In this document: one piece after another, positions 1-9,464 of the stretch
How the letters are laid out: the number at the start of each line of letters is the position of its first letter
Position numbering within the stretch: position 1 is the first letter of the stretch
Source of the DNA: Botryococcus braunii
Taxonomy: Eukaryota; Chlorophyta; Trebouxiophyceae
Assembly: GCA_002005505.1 (NCBI GenBank)
Contig: KV908379.1
Coordinates: 46,488-72,217, forward strand
Direction of reading: 5' to 3'
DNA length: 25,730 nt
Notes under the pieces: model-generated
The model's input: only the letters and a program-made list of their open reading frames with translations
What the model was told of the DNA's origin: nothing
The model's database searches: none
Made by a program: the position numbers and the translations under genes

Positions 1-76
<76 letters not shown>

Positions 77-92
77 GTCTGTCTGTCTCTCT
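1..92. repeat. (CT)n microsatellite, degrading to CTGT units
   Basis: About 72 bases of uninterrupted CT dinucleotide at the window edge pass into a few CTGT tetramers and then a C/T-rich run. It probably lies in an intron of the ARI gene whose next exon starts at 693. Confidence 0.95.
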
Positions 93-692
93 CCCTCCCC
101 CTCTCCTCTCTCTCCCCCCCCCCTCCATTCCTCGACTTTCTCTCCTGGCCTCTCTCCCCCAGTCTCTCCTCCCTCTCTCTTGCACCCTCTCCCCTGCCGT
201 GCCCTTCCCTAGATAATGTTTCCAAGCACTCTCTTGACTTCCCAGGGGAGGAGGAACATGGATATGGAGAGAGGATGATTAAGGTAATGAGTGTCACATG
301 ACCCATGTATCAGCCAAATTGCTGTTAAGGTTCCATACCCACCCTGCTGAGTCTCACTGCTTGGAACTATAAGTTTATAGACACCTTGATTCTGTTTTGA
401 AGCCTCAACGTGCTTTTTTATTAACCGTTTTCTGTGTGGGTCTGAGGAGTGGCCCATTGACTGCGACATTGAATGTAACAAAGTAGCACTCTTGGGGATC
501 AGAATTGAGTGTCATGCTGCAAACCGTTCACCGACCATGGTAGACGATAGCACAGAGGAGGGCAAGAAAAGCTTATGTGGTGATGACAGCATTGGACCGT
601 ACGTTGTACACGAATCGGATTGCACATCGCACATGCATTGCACCATCCTTCGTACTTGCGTCGTGTTTCACTGATGTTGTGGTGCTGTGCAG
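93..692 (+). other. Presumed ARI intron, no coding signal seen
   Basis: This stretch precedes the first recognisable ARI exon. I looked for the preceding Ariadne-domain exon (the segment ending in an ...EAWLQ-like sequence in plant ARI proteins) and did not find it, so this is read as intron. It ends with a normal acceptor, TGCTGTGCAG, just before 693. Short open frames here are unlike any protein I know. Confidence 0.5.
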
Positions 693-833
693 GTTGTGGA
701 CTGCCGGCGGATCTTGAAGTGGACATACACCTATGGGTACTACCGATTTGGTGACCAGGCGAATACCGATAAGCTTAGCAAAGACGCTCAGGACGCGCTG
801 CAGCGCCAGCAGGAGTTCTTTGAATTCAATCAG
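693..833 (+). CDS. ARI: ARI exon, Ariadne domain part 1
   Basis: 47 codons beginning [17 protein letters not shown] and ending EFFEFNQ. The block CRR(V/I)LKWTY.YGYY is a hallmark of the Ariadne domain. The acceptor TGCTGTGCAG is convincing. The downstream border falls at CAG followed by GCAGGC, so the donor would be GC rather than GT. Reading on past 833 gives a low-complexity stretch from a CTTTCTAC repeat that does not resemble ARI. Confidence 0.85.
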
Positions 834-1314
834 GCAGGCTCCCGCCTGAAAGATCACGACCTTTTTCTACCTTTCTACTTTACCTTTCTACCCCTCTACC
901 TTTCTACACGAAAGGTGGCACGTGCTTGCTGGTACAATTTCACGTGCAATGGTGAAACGACCTACACATAGGGTAAGGTAATGAGGTTACAGCGATGGGC
1001 AGGCTGGGCTGGTTTAAAGGTATGTTTGGGGGACTGCTCTGGTGTCGGGGCGTCTTTTGGTACTACAAACGGTCGTTTTTGCTAGTCTGAACAGGGGATG
1101 AGCGCAATGTCGAAAGGCCTCCATCCGCTTGGAGTGGAGTTAAGTCAGTAGGGCCAATTTGTGATATTGTATGTGTTGATGGTCTGTTGTTGTGCATTCC
1201 AAACGACTCCAAAGCGTCCGCAGAACAATTCCCTCCAAGGAACATTAAAATTCGGGCAGATGATGGAGATGGTCTATGGGGGGGCTCCCCCGCGTGTGTG
1301 CTCGCACTCCCATG

Positions 1315-1377
<63 letters not shown>

Positions 1378-3493
1378 GGGGGGGAGAAAGGGGGGAGGGC
1401 TCTTGCATGGTCGTAGTGGGCATGATCGGCGGTGCGGGGGCCGGGTGCAGGGGCAGGCGGAGTATTTCTTGGAGGCGCTGCATAGTCAGGTGGAGAAGCA
1501 GCTGACCATGTACATTGACGGCTCAGAAGATTCGTCCAAGTGGCCGGACTTCCGCCAGAACCTGATTGGTTTGACAGATGTGACTCGCTCTCATTTTGAC
1601 AAGCTGGTGTCGGTGTGCCCTCCTCGCCCCCTATCCGCGCTTGCCTTACAAACTGTCCTGTGTGTTGGGCATCGTGCATCAGGTGCCTGTTTTGGACCCA
1701 CCCTGTGACCCCAGTGATGCTCTGCGGCTTGTTTCGCAGGTCTCCATATTGTCATGCAATGACTTGGGAGGAGCAACAGGATAACTTTTCGGGTTAACCC
1801 TGATTAGCTGCAGTCCTAGTCTTGCTGACATTTGGAAAGCAGAAAGGGGCCGGAGGGTGCAGCGTTGGGGGGTGAACGCTCTTTATACTTTTACTTCAAA
1901 ACTGTGGGAAAGTTTGCTGATGATAGCATTTTTTTTGGGGGGGGGGGGGTGCGGCAGGAGCTGGAGAAAGGGCTGGACAACCTGGTGGAAGATTATGGAG
2001 GCAAGGACATGGATGTGGAAGACGCTGGTGGCTCCTCCAGCCGGGCCTCCACCTCGAGAGGGCCAAAGCTTGCGAAGGCGGCAGGGGCCAAGAGGAAGGG
2101 CCGGGGCCGGGGTGCGCAACCTGTTGGAGCCTCTTTCAGGAATCAAGAGGAAGGGCCGGGGCCAGGTTCCTACGGACTTGGCAGAGGTGTCTACGGACTT
2201 GGCAGAGGAGCAGGAAGAGGTCCTTATGGAGGAGAGGTCGCTACGGAGGAAGAGGTCGTTATGGAGGAGAAGGTCGGTACTGAGGAGGTCGCTATGGAGG
2301 AAGAGGTCCTTATGGAGGAGGAGGTCCCTAAGGAGGAAGAGGTCCAATCTTCAGAGGTCAGTTTGTTGTCAACTTGTAGGCCGGGGGGGGGGGGGGGGGA
2401 ATGGTATGTGTAAAGGAGAGGGGAGGGGAGAAAGGGGGGGGGAGTGGGTGGGGATGGAGGGGGGGAAGAAGAGAGAGAGAGAGAGAAGGGGGGGGTGTAC
2501 AAGCCTAGGCATGCATCTGTAAAAGATCAAGCGTGCTTTGAAGAGCTAAGTAGATGGACTGTGGTGGTCCTATTTTTATTATTATTATTTATTTTTTTCT
2601 TTCTTCCGACCACCAAGTAGTTGTTCCCAGGAGTGCCAGTCACCAACGTGTTCAGAGCACTTGGTCGTGGGTTTCGATCTGTCAATGTACTGCGGGGGAA
2701 GAGCGAGCGCGGCAGGGGTGTATCACTGCCCCCCAGGAGGGGGGGGGGGGGATCTTCTAAGTGGCCAGCCTGAATCACCGTCTTGGGGGACTGTATCTTG
2801 ACGCGCATAAGGGAAAAGAGAGACTGCTGCATTTATCTCGGCATGCAAGACGATGGCTAAGTCGCAGAAGTCCGTGCCTTAAGTGGACCTCCCCTCTCCC
2901 CTCGCCTTCACTCTCTCCCCCTCTGTGTCCGTCTTGGGGGACTGTATCTTGACGCGCATAAGGGAAAAGAGAGACTGCTGCATTTATCTCGGCATGCAAG
3001 ACGATGGCTAAGTCGCAGAAGTCCGTGCCTTAAGTGGACCTCCCCTCTCCCCTCGCCTTCACTCTCTCCCCCTCTGTGTTGTCCTCCCTCCTTTACTCCG
3101 TCTTCCCTCACCCCGCCCGTTCCCTATGTTCTTCCCTGCCTCCGATCCACCCTCCCTGCCTCTCTGTCATTTCTCCGCCTCCTCTGTCGGCGTTTCCTTG
3201 CCTCGCTCCCTCCCGTCCTGTACAACAAATGTCCCCCCCCCCCCTTCCCCCTCATGTACGTCTCTCCCTGCCTTGCTCCCTCCGCTTCCACCTTAAGTGG
3301 CATTAGAATGGATGGGCGGGGTGTGGGCTATCCAGGGGGAGTGTCTGGGGCGGGACTTGGGGACTCGGAGGCGGAAGACATGCAGGGCTTCTGGGTGTGC
3401 GGAGCCTGCACGGTGCAGAACACCGACCTCAACTCCGAAACTTGCGCGGTCTGCAACCTGCCCCGCACTCTCAATATCGGCCGCCGCCGTTAG
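693..3493 (+). CDS. ARI: ARIADNE-type RBR E3 ubiquitin ligase, 3' part (spliced; 5' exons outside window)
   Basis: C-terminal part of a plant ARIADNE RBR ubiquitin ligase, an enzyme that takes ubiquitin from an E2 onto its own RING2 cysteine and then transfers it to substrate. Proposed coding exons are 693-833, 1451-1612, 1958-2356 and about 3386-3493, all phase 0. The spliced reading gives [14 protein letters not shown], then EFFEFNQ joined to [11 protein letters not shown], then SHFDKLVS joined to ELEKGLDNL. These align collinearly with the Ariadne domain of plant ARI7/ARI8-like proteins as I know them. The tail is G/R/E-rich and the last exon is a RanBP2-type zinc finger, as in several plant ARIs. 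The catalytic RING1-IBR-RING2 exons must lie upstream of the window. Exon borders between 2356 and 3386 are the weakest part of the model; an extra exon near 2626 is possible. Confidence 0.85.
834..1450 (+). other. ARI intron with apparent GC donor and (CA)n tract
   Basis: A 617-bp intron inferred from protein collinearity: FFEFNQ before it joins [11 protein letters not shown] after it with no gap or extra residue. The 5' end reads GCAGGC and the 3' end GGGTGCAG. It contains a CTTTCTAC-type short repeat near 870-906 and a (CA)n tract at 1320-1373. Confidence 0.7.
1320..1374. repeat. (CA)n microsatellite
   Basis: About 27 uninterrupted CA units preceded by a short CG-rich alternating run and followed by a G-rich stretch. 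It lies in an ARI intron. The cysteine-valine or threonine-histidine open frames across it are repeat artefacts. Confidence 0.95.
1451..1612 (+). CDS. ARI: ARI exon, Ariadne domain part 2
   Basis: 54 codons: [18 protein letters not shown] at the start, then [19 protein letters not shown], ending DKLVS. It matches the Ariadne helices in which plant ARIs read roughly F-R-x-K-L-x-G-L-T-x-V-T-R-x-Y-F. The acceptor is GGGTGCAG and the donor is TCG|GTGTGC, a weak GT site chosen because the join to ELEKGL restores the family sequence exactly. Confidence 0.87.
1613..1957 (+). other. ARI intron with T/G tract before the acceptor
   Basis: A 345-bp intron. Its 3' end has a short T run followed directly by 13 G residues (1937-1949) and then TGCGGCAG, so the usual pyrimidine tract next to the acceptor is replaced by poly-G. 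Confidence 0.7.
1958..2356 (+). CDS. ARI: ARI exon, end of Ariadne domain and low-complexity tail
   Basis: Starts [15 protein letters not shown], which closes the Ariadne domain. It continues through a serine-rich stretch, then AKRKGRGRG, then [23 protein letters not shown], and finishes in a glutamate-rich run of EEEV(A/V/L)M-like units ending QSSE. The donor is taken as GAG|GTCAGT at 2357; the frame stops further on near 2413 if it is not used. From about 2217 the DNA is an 18-bp minisatellite whose alternative frame spells [15 protein letters not shown] repeats, so the original frame of the tail is uncertain. Confidence 0.65.
2217..2352 (+). repeat. 18-bp minisatellite (GGAGGAAGAGGTCGCTAT-like) in the ARI tail
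   Basis: About seven imperfect copies of a unit of about 18 bp. One frame reads acidic EEEV repeats, one reads basic RRRSLW repeats, and the third reads GGRGRY repeats broken by two stops. A unit length divisible by three keeps long frames open, and small indels at the left end and near 2276-2290 have moved the register. Confidence 0.8.
2357..3385 (+). other. Presumed last intron of ARI, or intron plus an unrecognised exon
   Basis: Contains a 17-base poly-G (2383-2399), further G-rich runs, a 151-bp perfect tandem duplication and a long C/T-rich stretch (3040-3290). A good acceptor TTGTTCCCAG precedes about 2626, and the following 130 bp is open in more than one frame (one reads [20 protein letters not shown]). 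It could be an additional tail exon, but nothing in it is diagnostic. Confidence 0.45.
2778..3079 (+). repeat. Perfect 151-bp tandem duplication
   Basis: Copy 1 (2778-2928) and copy 2 (2929-3079) read the same base for base by eye from CCGTCTTGGGGG through CCCTCTGTGT. They abut with no spacer. Both contain CCTTAAGTGG, which occurs a third time at 3291 just upstream of the zinc-finger exon. Confidence 0.93.
3386..3493 (+). CDS. ARI: ARI terminal exon, RanBP2-type zinc finger
   Basis: Reads [20 protein letters not shown] then [15 protein letters not shown] and stop. It has the W-x-C-x2-C-x3-N-...-C-x2-C pattern of a RanBP2-type zinc ribbon, the C-terminal finger of several plant ARIs. There are seven residues between the Asn and the third Cys, one more than the common six. 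The start is placed after ACATGCAG because this keeps phase 0 with the exon ending at 2356. In-frame sequence extends upstream to 3254, so the true acceptor may be earlier. Confidence 0.75.
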   Translation, partial: GFWVCGACTVQNTDLNSETCAVCNLPRTLNIGRRR

Positions 3494-3529
3494 CCGCGCC
3501 TCTTCGACCACTGACAGAGAGGGAGGGGG

Positions 3530-3642
<113 letters not shown>

Positions 3643-3699
3643 GTGGGGTTGGGGGGGGAGAGAGCTGCCATTGCATATTGCACCCTGCTTAGGTGGGAC

Positions 3700-4140
3700 T
3701 CTGTCCCCTTTGTGGCGAGCCAGGGGGGCTCAATGGGATCTGTCACAAGGGGGTAAGTGACTGCATCTGTCAGCCTCTGGCTAAGATTGCGATCCGTCCA
3801 AGGGGGGCAGTGACCCCTTTCGGCAGCCTCCGGCTCAGTGCAATCTGGCCCAGTGGGGGATGCCCCCCAAGTGGGTGCTATCTTCCCAGTGCGATTTGAC
3901 CGGAGTGGGGAAGAGCCCCCGTTCTGGCTGCCATTTGTGCAATGACCACTGCCCCACTGGCGCTGGCGCCGCCACCTGGCTGCCATGTATACCATGTGAT
4001 TCGCCCAATTGTGGATGGGTCCCCCTATGGCTGGCCCAAGGCGGGCCCATTACCCACAGGGCGCTGCCTGGGTTTTGCGCAGCCACTCTGTTGGGTCAAA
4101 CGGCGATTGCTGGCCGCGGATGCGTCCTGCTACTTGGAAC
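3700..4140. repeat. Degenerate tandem array 1 (unit roughly 50-60 bp)
   Basis: Recurrent short blocks such as GCGAT(C/T)(C/T)G(T/A)CC, CAGTGGGGGATG-like G runs and CTGGCTGCCAT(T/G) return at irregular spacing of about 50 bp. Divergence is high and no coding signal is seen. Confidence 0.45.
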
Positions 4141-4149
4141 ATGGAGAGG

Positions 4150-4500
4150 AGGGCGCCGGTTTTTGCTGTAATGCAAATCTGAAGCATGCCACGAGCCTGG
4201 CTCATTGCCTTGAAAGTGTGCTTCGAGTCTGGCTCGTTATTTTATTGTAGTTGTAGTATGCTACTCGCCCGGTTTATTACTTTAAAGTGCATTTTGGGCC
4301 TGGGTCATTACTTTGAAGTAGTGGCAGCCTGGCGCAGCATTTTAAAAGTATGCTATGAGCATGGCTCATTACCTAAGAAATGCGTTACAAGCCTGGCACG
4401 GAATGCTTCTCAACTGTTGCTTGTGCAGGGCGACAATGTCCATTTTGTGTTCCAGCTGTTGCGACTGAGGAATGCCAGTCAATTGGTAGAGGTCTCGTGA
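4150..4500. repeat. Degenerate tandem array 2 (unit roughly 50-60 bp)
   Basis: Units contain (A/C)GAG(C/T)(C/A)TGGCTC(A/G)TTA followed by (T/C)TTGAAAGTGTGCT or TTTTAAAAGTATGCT. Four to five diverged copies follow one another directly after array 1. Confidence 0.55.
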
Positions 4501-4554
4501 AAGATAGGGATACCTTCAGGATGGTTTGAAGTGTAATCTATTGTTGGTGCGCGA

Positions 4555-4765
4555 GTTTGCTGTGCCCAGCATCGATTGGCGTGTTTGGCTCCGGATTGGC
4601 ATGTTCGGCATGGGATTGGCCCCCTTTTAGCAAGGGGTTGGCCCTTCTTGGTGCCGGACTGGCATGTTTGGCACGGGATTGTGGCCCTTTTGGACCGGAT
4701 TGGCATGTTTGGCACTGGAGTCGCTCCTTCTGGCACCGGATGGCGTGGTTGGCAGGGGATGTTTT
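4555..4765. repeat. Degenerate tandem array 3 built on GGATTGGCATGTTTGGCA
   Basis: Copies of a roughly 40-50-bp unit with core CCGGATTGGCATGTTTGGCA and linker CCCTTTTGG or CCCTTCTTGG, for example near 4592, 4650, 4693 and 4735. Translated frames show a repeated ACLARDWHVWHG-like pattern that is only the DNA repeat. Confidence 0.7.
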
Positions 4766-5004
4766 GAATGTATTGCATGAAGACTGCTGGCAGCCCTCGC
4801 CTTCCATGCAGTTACTGCGATTGGGGTCCGGTCTGGATAGAACCTTGGATTTCTCTTGTCCTCCAAAAGTGGAGAGGGGGGCGGGGGAAGCGGGGTCGAT
4901 TTTGACCATGGGATCGAAAGTTCAAGACCACGGACGCAATCGCTGCACGCAATGCTGACCCTGTTTGCAGCAGTGAAGATGCAAAGTTGGAAGATGTTCT
5001 GTGA

Positions 5005-5140
5005 GGATACGGGGAGGCTGGAAATGCGAGCGACTGCATTTTTGGGTGTGCGAAGTCTGCTACATGCTGGCGAATGCTTGGCTTCTCGGATACCTGCACA
5101 TTGCGCGGCGCTTACAATCTGGCACCAAATGTTCACGAAG
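5005..5140 (+). pseudogene. Decayed second copy of the ARI zinc-finger exon
   Basis: The block at about 5038-5060 (TTTTTGGGTGTGCGAAGTCTGC, read FWVCEVC) parallels FWVCGAC of the ARI terminal exon, with about 17 of 19 core bases equal. The preceding GGATACGGGGAGGCTGGAAATG parallels GGACTCGGAGGCGGAAGACATG. The following TGCGCGG and AATCTGGCACC parallel TGCGCGG and AACCTGCCCC, but in a different frame. It looks like a duplicated, frameshifted finger exon about 1.65 kb downstream. It could also be a chance resemblance or an alternative terminal exon. Confidence 0.35.
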
Positions 5141-6108
5141 GCACTCTGTGCGGAAGGCTTACACTCTTCACCTTCACAGCGGCAACTCGATTCCAGGTCT
5201 TATCTTTTTGGTCCTAATGATTTTCCATATTGTACGCGTGGACTGCGTGGGCTGTCCTCTTCATGTGTCCTCCCCAAAGTTGGCATGTAGGGGCGGGGGG
5301 AAGGGGGGGGAGGGCTCGACAAGGGTTGGTTTTGTACGTGCGAGTCATTTTTAGCTTCTGGCGCCATGCTGGAGCCTGGATTACCTGCAGCATCAGCCCA
5401 GGGGCTGTTGATTAGGGAAGGAAAGAAATATACATCCAGGACCAGCCAACAGGGCTGAAGAGGATGGCAATACAATGACTTGACCGCACGGGCCCTCTGT
5501 ATGTGCTCGGTGCCAATCGCGAGGTTGGACCAGGGTTTGCTATCCCACGCGCGTGTCCTCACCATGTGTTTGGTGGTGCCGCTAGGGTGTCTTGGGTTTA
5601 CTGCAAGAGAAATCCCACGTAACTGCAAAGTAACGTTTCACTACTTTGTTGGGTGCCGGGACTCGGCTTTGTGCCGATGTGTCCACTCCATGCCTCAAGT
5701 GCGGATGATCGGTTGGACGCAGGGGTCACTGTCGTCCTTGTGTGTGGCACCTCCATGTTGTCTCCACAGATGGGGTGCGGGGCAGGTGTCTGCTTTTATA
5801 TTTCATTGGAATTCTTTCACGTGTGGCCATTGCGTGGTGTTGTTCGAGCACTAGGGCAGACATGCAGGCCGCAGGGTGAATGGTATCCTTTTTTTGTGCT
5901 CCCGTTATTTGGTCGGGGGTTCTGGAAGGGATTTGGTCCCCCTCATTGTTCAGGTTTGTGCTGATCCGGTCCCCTCCTTTTTTTATGTCATGTCCTCAGT
6001 GCTGACGGAACATTTTCATCCATTTTGGCAGGGTAAGTGTGACTTTTCACCTTTTGTGTGCCCCCAAAAATGTCCAATTGCCTTGGAGGGAGATGGGGAG
6101 ATGTGGGG
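5141..6108. other. No gene seen
   Basis: Mixed-composition DNA with several short open frames on both strands, none resembling a known protein and none bounded by a convincing splice or start context. Likely intergenic or 3' flanking DNA of the ARI locus. Confidence 0.4.
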
Positions 6109-6230
<122 letters not shown>

Positions 6231-6318
6231 TTGTCTATCTCAGATAGGGTTGGCAAGTGATACGCTTTTGCGTGCTGCAGTCGCTATGTATTGCTTTAAT
6301 GTACGTTTTCCGCACGTA

Positions 6319-6625
6319 ACCGGGTCCCCCTATGGTTTTTGTATGTCCATGGTGTTTTATTTGGCATTTGCAGTCCCCAGTTGCAGGCTTAGCAGATTTA
6401 ATACCAGGATTGCGATTGTTAGTGCTGTAAGATGAGAATGATGCATGCTTCAAGACAAGTGGCCACTGGGAGTGTGTTACTGGGTCCCTGTACGGTTTTT
6501 GTATGTCTATTTTGTTTGGGCGTGTACCAACCTGCAACATAGCAGATTTAATATCAGACTTAACATTTTTAATGCTTAAGATGGAACATTATGCATTATT
6601 CAAGGCAAGTGGCTCAAGGGGTTCA
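6319..6625. repeat. Diverged 160-bp tandem duplication
   Basis: Copy 1 starts ACCGGGTCCCCCTATGG at 6319 and copy 2 starts ACTGGGTCCCTGTACGG at 6479. Both continue with GGTTTTTGTATGTC(C/T)AT, then TTGCA, then TAGCAGATTTAATA, then TAAGATG, GATGCATG or TATGCATT, and CAAG(A/G)CAAGTGGC. They abut directly. Clearly older than the 151-bp duplication at 2778. Confidence 0.8.
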
Positions 6626-7720
6626 CACTGTCAACTTCACACAGGTGACCTGCAGTCTCCGTCCAATGTGTTGAGGCAGCTGAGTTGTAAGTGTGGAGGA
6701 TCACCGTGGGCATATTGATGCTTCTTTGTCCATCAAGTTTATGACATCCATTGCGTAAAGCTGACTAATACAGCCCTCTTTCCCCCATTGGATTGCAGTT
6801 TGTTCATTTTGAGGCGCAGTCATCTCCTTCACAGAAACCTAAGGGTTGGTTTGGTTTTTGACGATTCCGCATGTGCGTTTTTCATTGTTCGGGTGGTGGG
6901 TCGGCAGGTTGCGATGAGACTGCTTTTGTGGGGTGAAGAGTTTGGTTTGTCGGAGTAGGTTAGCTTTGGATCATAAGCTATTGGGATGGTGTCCACAACG
7001 GTTGTAATTCAGTTTTGTTTAAACCTAACGCGAAAGCGAGTGTTTTTCCTTTAATAAGTACAAGAAGATGAAAGAATTCATGCTGATATGCCGGTCCCTG
7101 ATGGAGTCCTCTTTCTAAGATTACGGGCTTGCTTCCTCGCCGCGTTTGTATGTTGGTGAGGTCATTGTCCGTGGTGCTGCACACCTGCTTAGAACTTCAA
7201 GTCCCACTCCCTCCCCTCCCCCTCTCGCAACAAACCCCAAAAGAAACATCTACCCACTGTTGACAACCACAAGAGGTTCACCTCCCAAATTGCTGCACAC
7301 TCAACATTCATCCAAAGCAATTGCGGCAGCTGGTTGCAAGGTCCTCTTCCCGTTCTTCAGAAGTACGTGCTATAGAGCCTTCCATTCCTTAAACAGCCAT
7401 TTTCAAATAAGCAGTTAACTTGCCATCCTTTATACAGTGTCCCAAACCACCTTCTAGAGGACATCTCCCAGTCAGCGCCTTCCACTGTACTAACTCCTCT
7501 TCCCTGACTTAGCTGGCCCCATCCTGCATCTGGAGCAACTGTGTCACCACAATAAGCATTTCACAGGCACGCATGAGAGGGTGTGCAAACGCGCACAACT
7601 GATGACGAGCCAGGATACAGACAGGCATGGTGTGAGGGTCGGGGGGGGGGGGGGGGAGGCGCCAAAAGCCATGCCACATAAAGCGCATGGATTAGAAGTC
7701 TGACGTGAATGTGAGTGGGT
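6626..7720. other. No gene seen
   Basis: AT-richer unique DNA with a 16-base poly-G at 7641-7656. I found no coding exon, tRNA-like fold or transposon feature here. Confidence 0.4.
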
Positions 7721-7721
7721 G

Positions 7722-7757
7722 GAGTGAGCGAGCGAGCGAGCGAGTGTGAGCGAGTGA

Positions 7758-7838
<81 letters not shown>
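7722..7838. repeat. Compound (GAGC)n / (GAGT)n / (GT)n microsatellite
   Basis: GAGCGAGCGAGC units become GAGTGAGTGAG and then about 38 uninterrupted GT units. A 13-base poly-G follows about 20 bp later. Confidence 0.95.
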
Positions 7839-7839
<1 letters not shown>

Positions 7840-7870
7840 TGTGTGTTCTCTTTACGTGGGGGGGGGGGGG

Positions 7871-9464
7871 TTAATTCTTAAGAGGGGGGCATTGCGCGTT
7901 TGGACACAAGTTCCCACCGCTCTTCTTTTCATTCGGGAAAGAGGGGGGCGGGGGGAGGAGGGAGGGTGGAGAATGGCTGAGCCGATGTGCAGTTGGACAC
8001 CAGTGCCTCCAAAAAGAGCAGGAGCCTCACTGCAACAGCTACACCGACCCCCTGTAGAACCCTTTACTAGAAACTGGGAAGGGTGAAACAGCGGAGACGG
8101 CTCGCAATCAGGCGAGGAGAAGCATTCATTTTCCCATGGTGGAGGCGAAGCCCCCTTTTAAGGGGGCTACGGAGGTGTTACAAGGAGCAGCAGGGCCAGG
8201 CTAATCAGCTGTAATTTCGCCCCAGCAGAGTCTGGAGCACCCATAAACAATCTCACACCGGCATTGCATGCCCAAACATCAAAGCATCTCTACGAAATGG
8301 AAAAAGGGGCTGGGGGGGGGGGGGGACCCTAAAAGCGTCCCAATTTCCTGCACCTTATATTACAGGTCAATTGCCCCCACTATAATACTCTCTGCAAGAG
8401 ACGATTGATACAGAAGCCAAAAAATAGTATAAGGGCCCGGAATGCGTTGGACAGCAAGGTGGCCGGCAACTGAATCTTGCCTTCCCTCCTCCTTGAGCCC
8501 ACTGTTCAGGACCACTTGGTGGGTGGGTTGGTGGAAGCCTTGGCTGTCACACTGCACACTTGGGAGCACACATCACAACAACTATAAACAGAGACAGCCC
8601 CGATTGACGCATCTCAACTCAGGGTCCGGACAGGTGATCAAAAACCACTGATGCCCTCTTGACTAAGCCAGGCTGGCTCGAAAGGCGCAGACTGGAAACA
8701 CGTGCAGCATTACAAGGAACTAAAGCATGTGTAAAAACTTCACCGATATTTGTTGGCTGGATTCCATCGGCACATATTGAGATGGAAACTTGCTCTTCAC
8801 GCTTCGACTCAGTTAAATTAGGATTGAGACGTGCGGCATGCCAACTACTGCTTCCTTTGCTGAGCATATATTAGCATCAACAAGAACCCCGCTGAAAGCA
8901 AGCATGGTCCCTACATGGATCCAAAAAAACAACCCAGAGAACAAGGGTGCAGCGGCGGCCTAGAGACCACCCACACAGTATGTTACATCCCCAAACTCTT
9001 CACCACTGTCACTTCACGCATGTTTTGAGACATTCCAGCACAACGATACGCACCCACTTCAGTCAAAAACAAGAACCTTGAGGGGCTTGGCATGACAGAA
9101 TATGAGAGGTACCTCCTGCACAGGGGTCTCGAGAGTGCTGTACTGAGGCAGCGACATAAAAATTGGCCAGAATGATGCTGACTTTCTGGGCCATGCCTGG
9201 CGCAGGGATCAACCCCATTGCATGCACAAACATTGTGGTCAGACGTCCTTTCCCGACACCCACCTTCAGGACTCCAAGGGTAAGGATTAGCGACATGCGA
9301 ACCCCGTCTCTCGTTCGCCCACTCATTCCCCACGCCACATCATCCCCTCTACCTCCACCACCGACCAGGTGCTTCTTAACCTGTTCATAGAACTGATGGA
9401 GAAACCCAGCTTGATCCCTCACCCACAGGAAGATTGTGGCCGGATTTCTTTGGGCCATCTTGCC
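7871..9464. other. No gene seen; short hairpin and poly-G
   Basis: Unique DNA between the GT tract and the inverted-repeat arm. It contains a perfect 9-bp-stem hairpin at 8149-8168 (AGCCCCCTT, TT, AAGGGGGCT) and a 14-base poly-G at 8312-8325. A minus-strand open frame of about 130 codons at 9063-9458 has no recognisable domain or splice context. Confidence 0.4.

Noticed and set aside
1063..1679. Open frames reading CVCVCV or HTHTHT across the CA tract
   Set aside because: They are translations of a dinucleotide microsatellite inside an intron supported by ARI protein collinearity.
4556..4958. Plus-strand frames with ACLARDWHVWHG-like repeats
   Set aside because: The pattern follows the GGATTGGCATG DNA tandem unit and no protein family is recognised.
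8149..8168. AGCCCCCTT-TT-AAGGGGGCT hairpin as a terminator
   Set aside because: A eukaryotic context and no adjacent gene; a single short palindrome is not enough to assign a function.
9063..9458. Minus-strand frame of about 130 codons beside inverted arm A
   Set aside because: No recognisable domain or splice partner, and other frames here are also open. Lies just outside the duplication.
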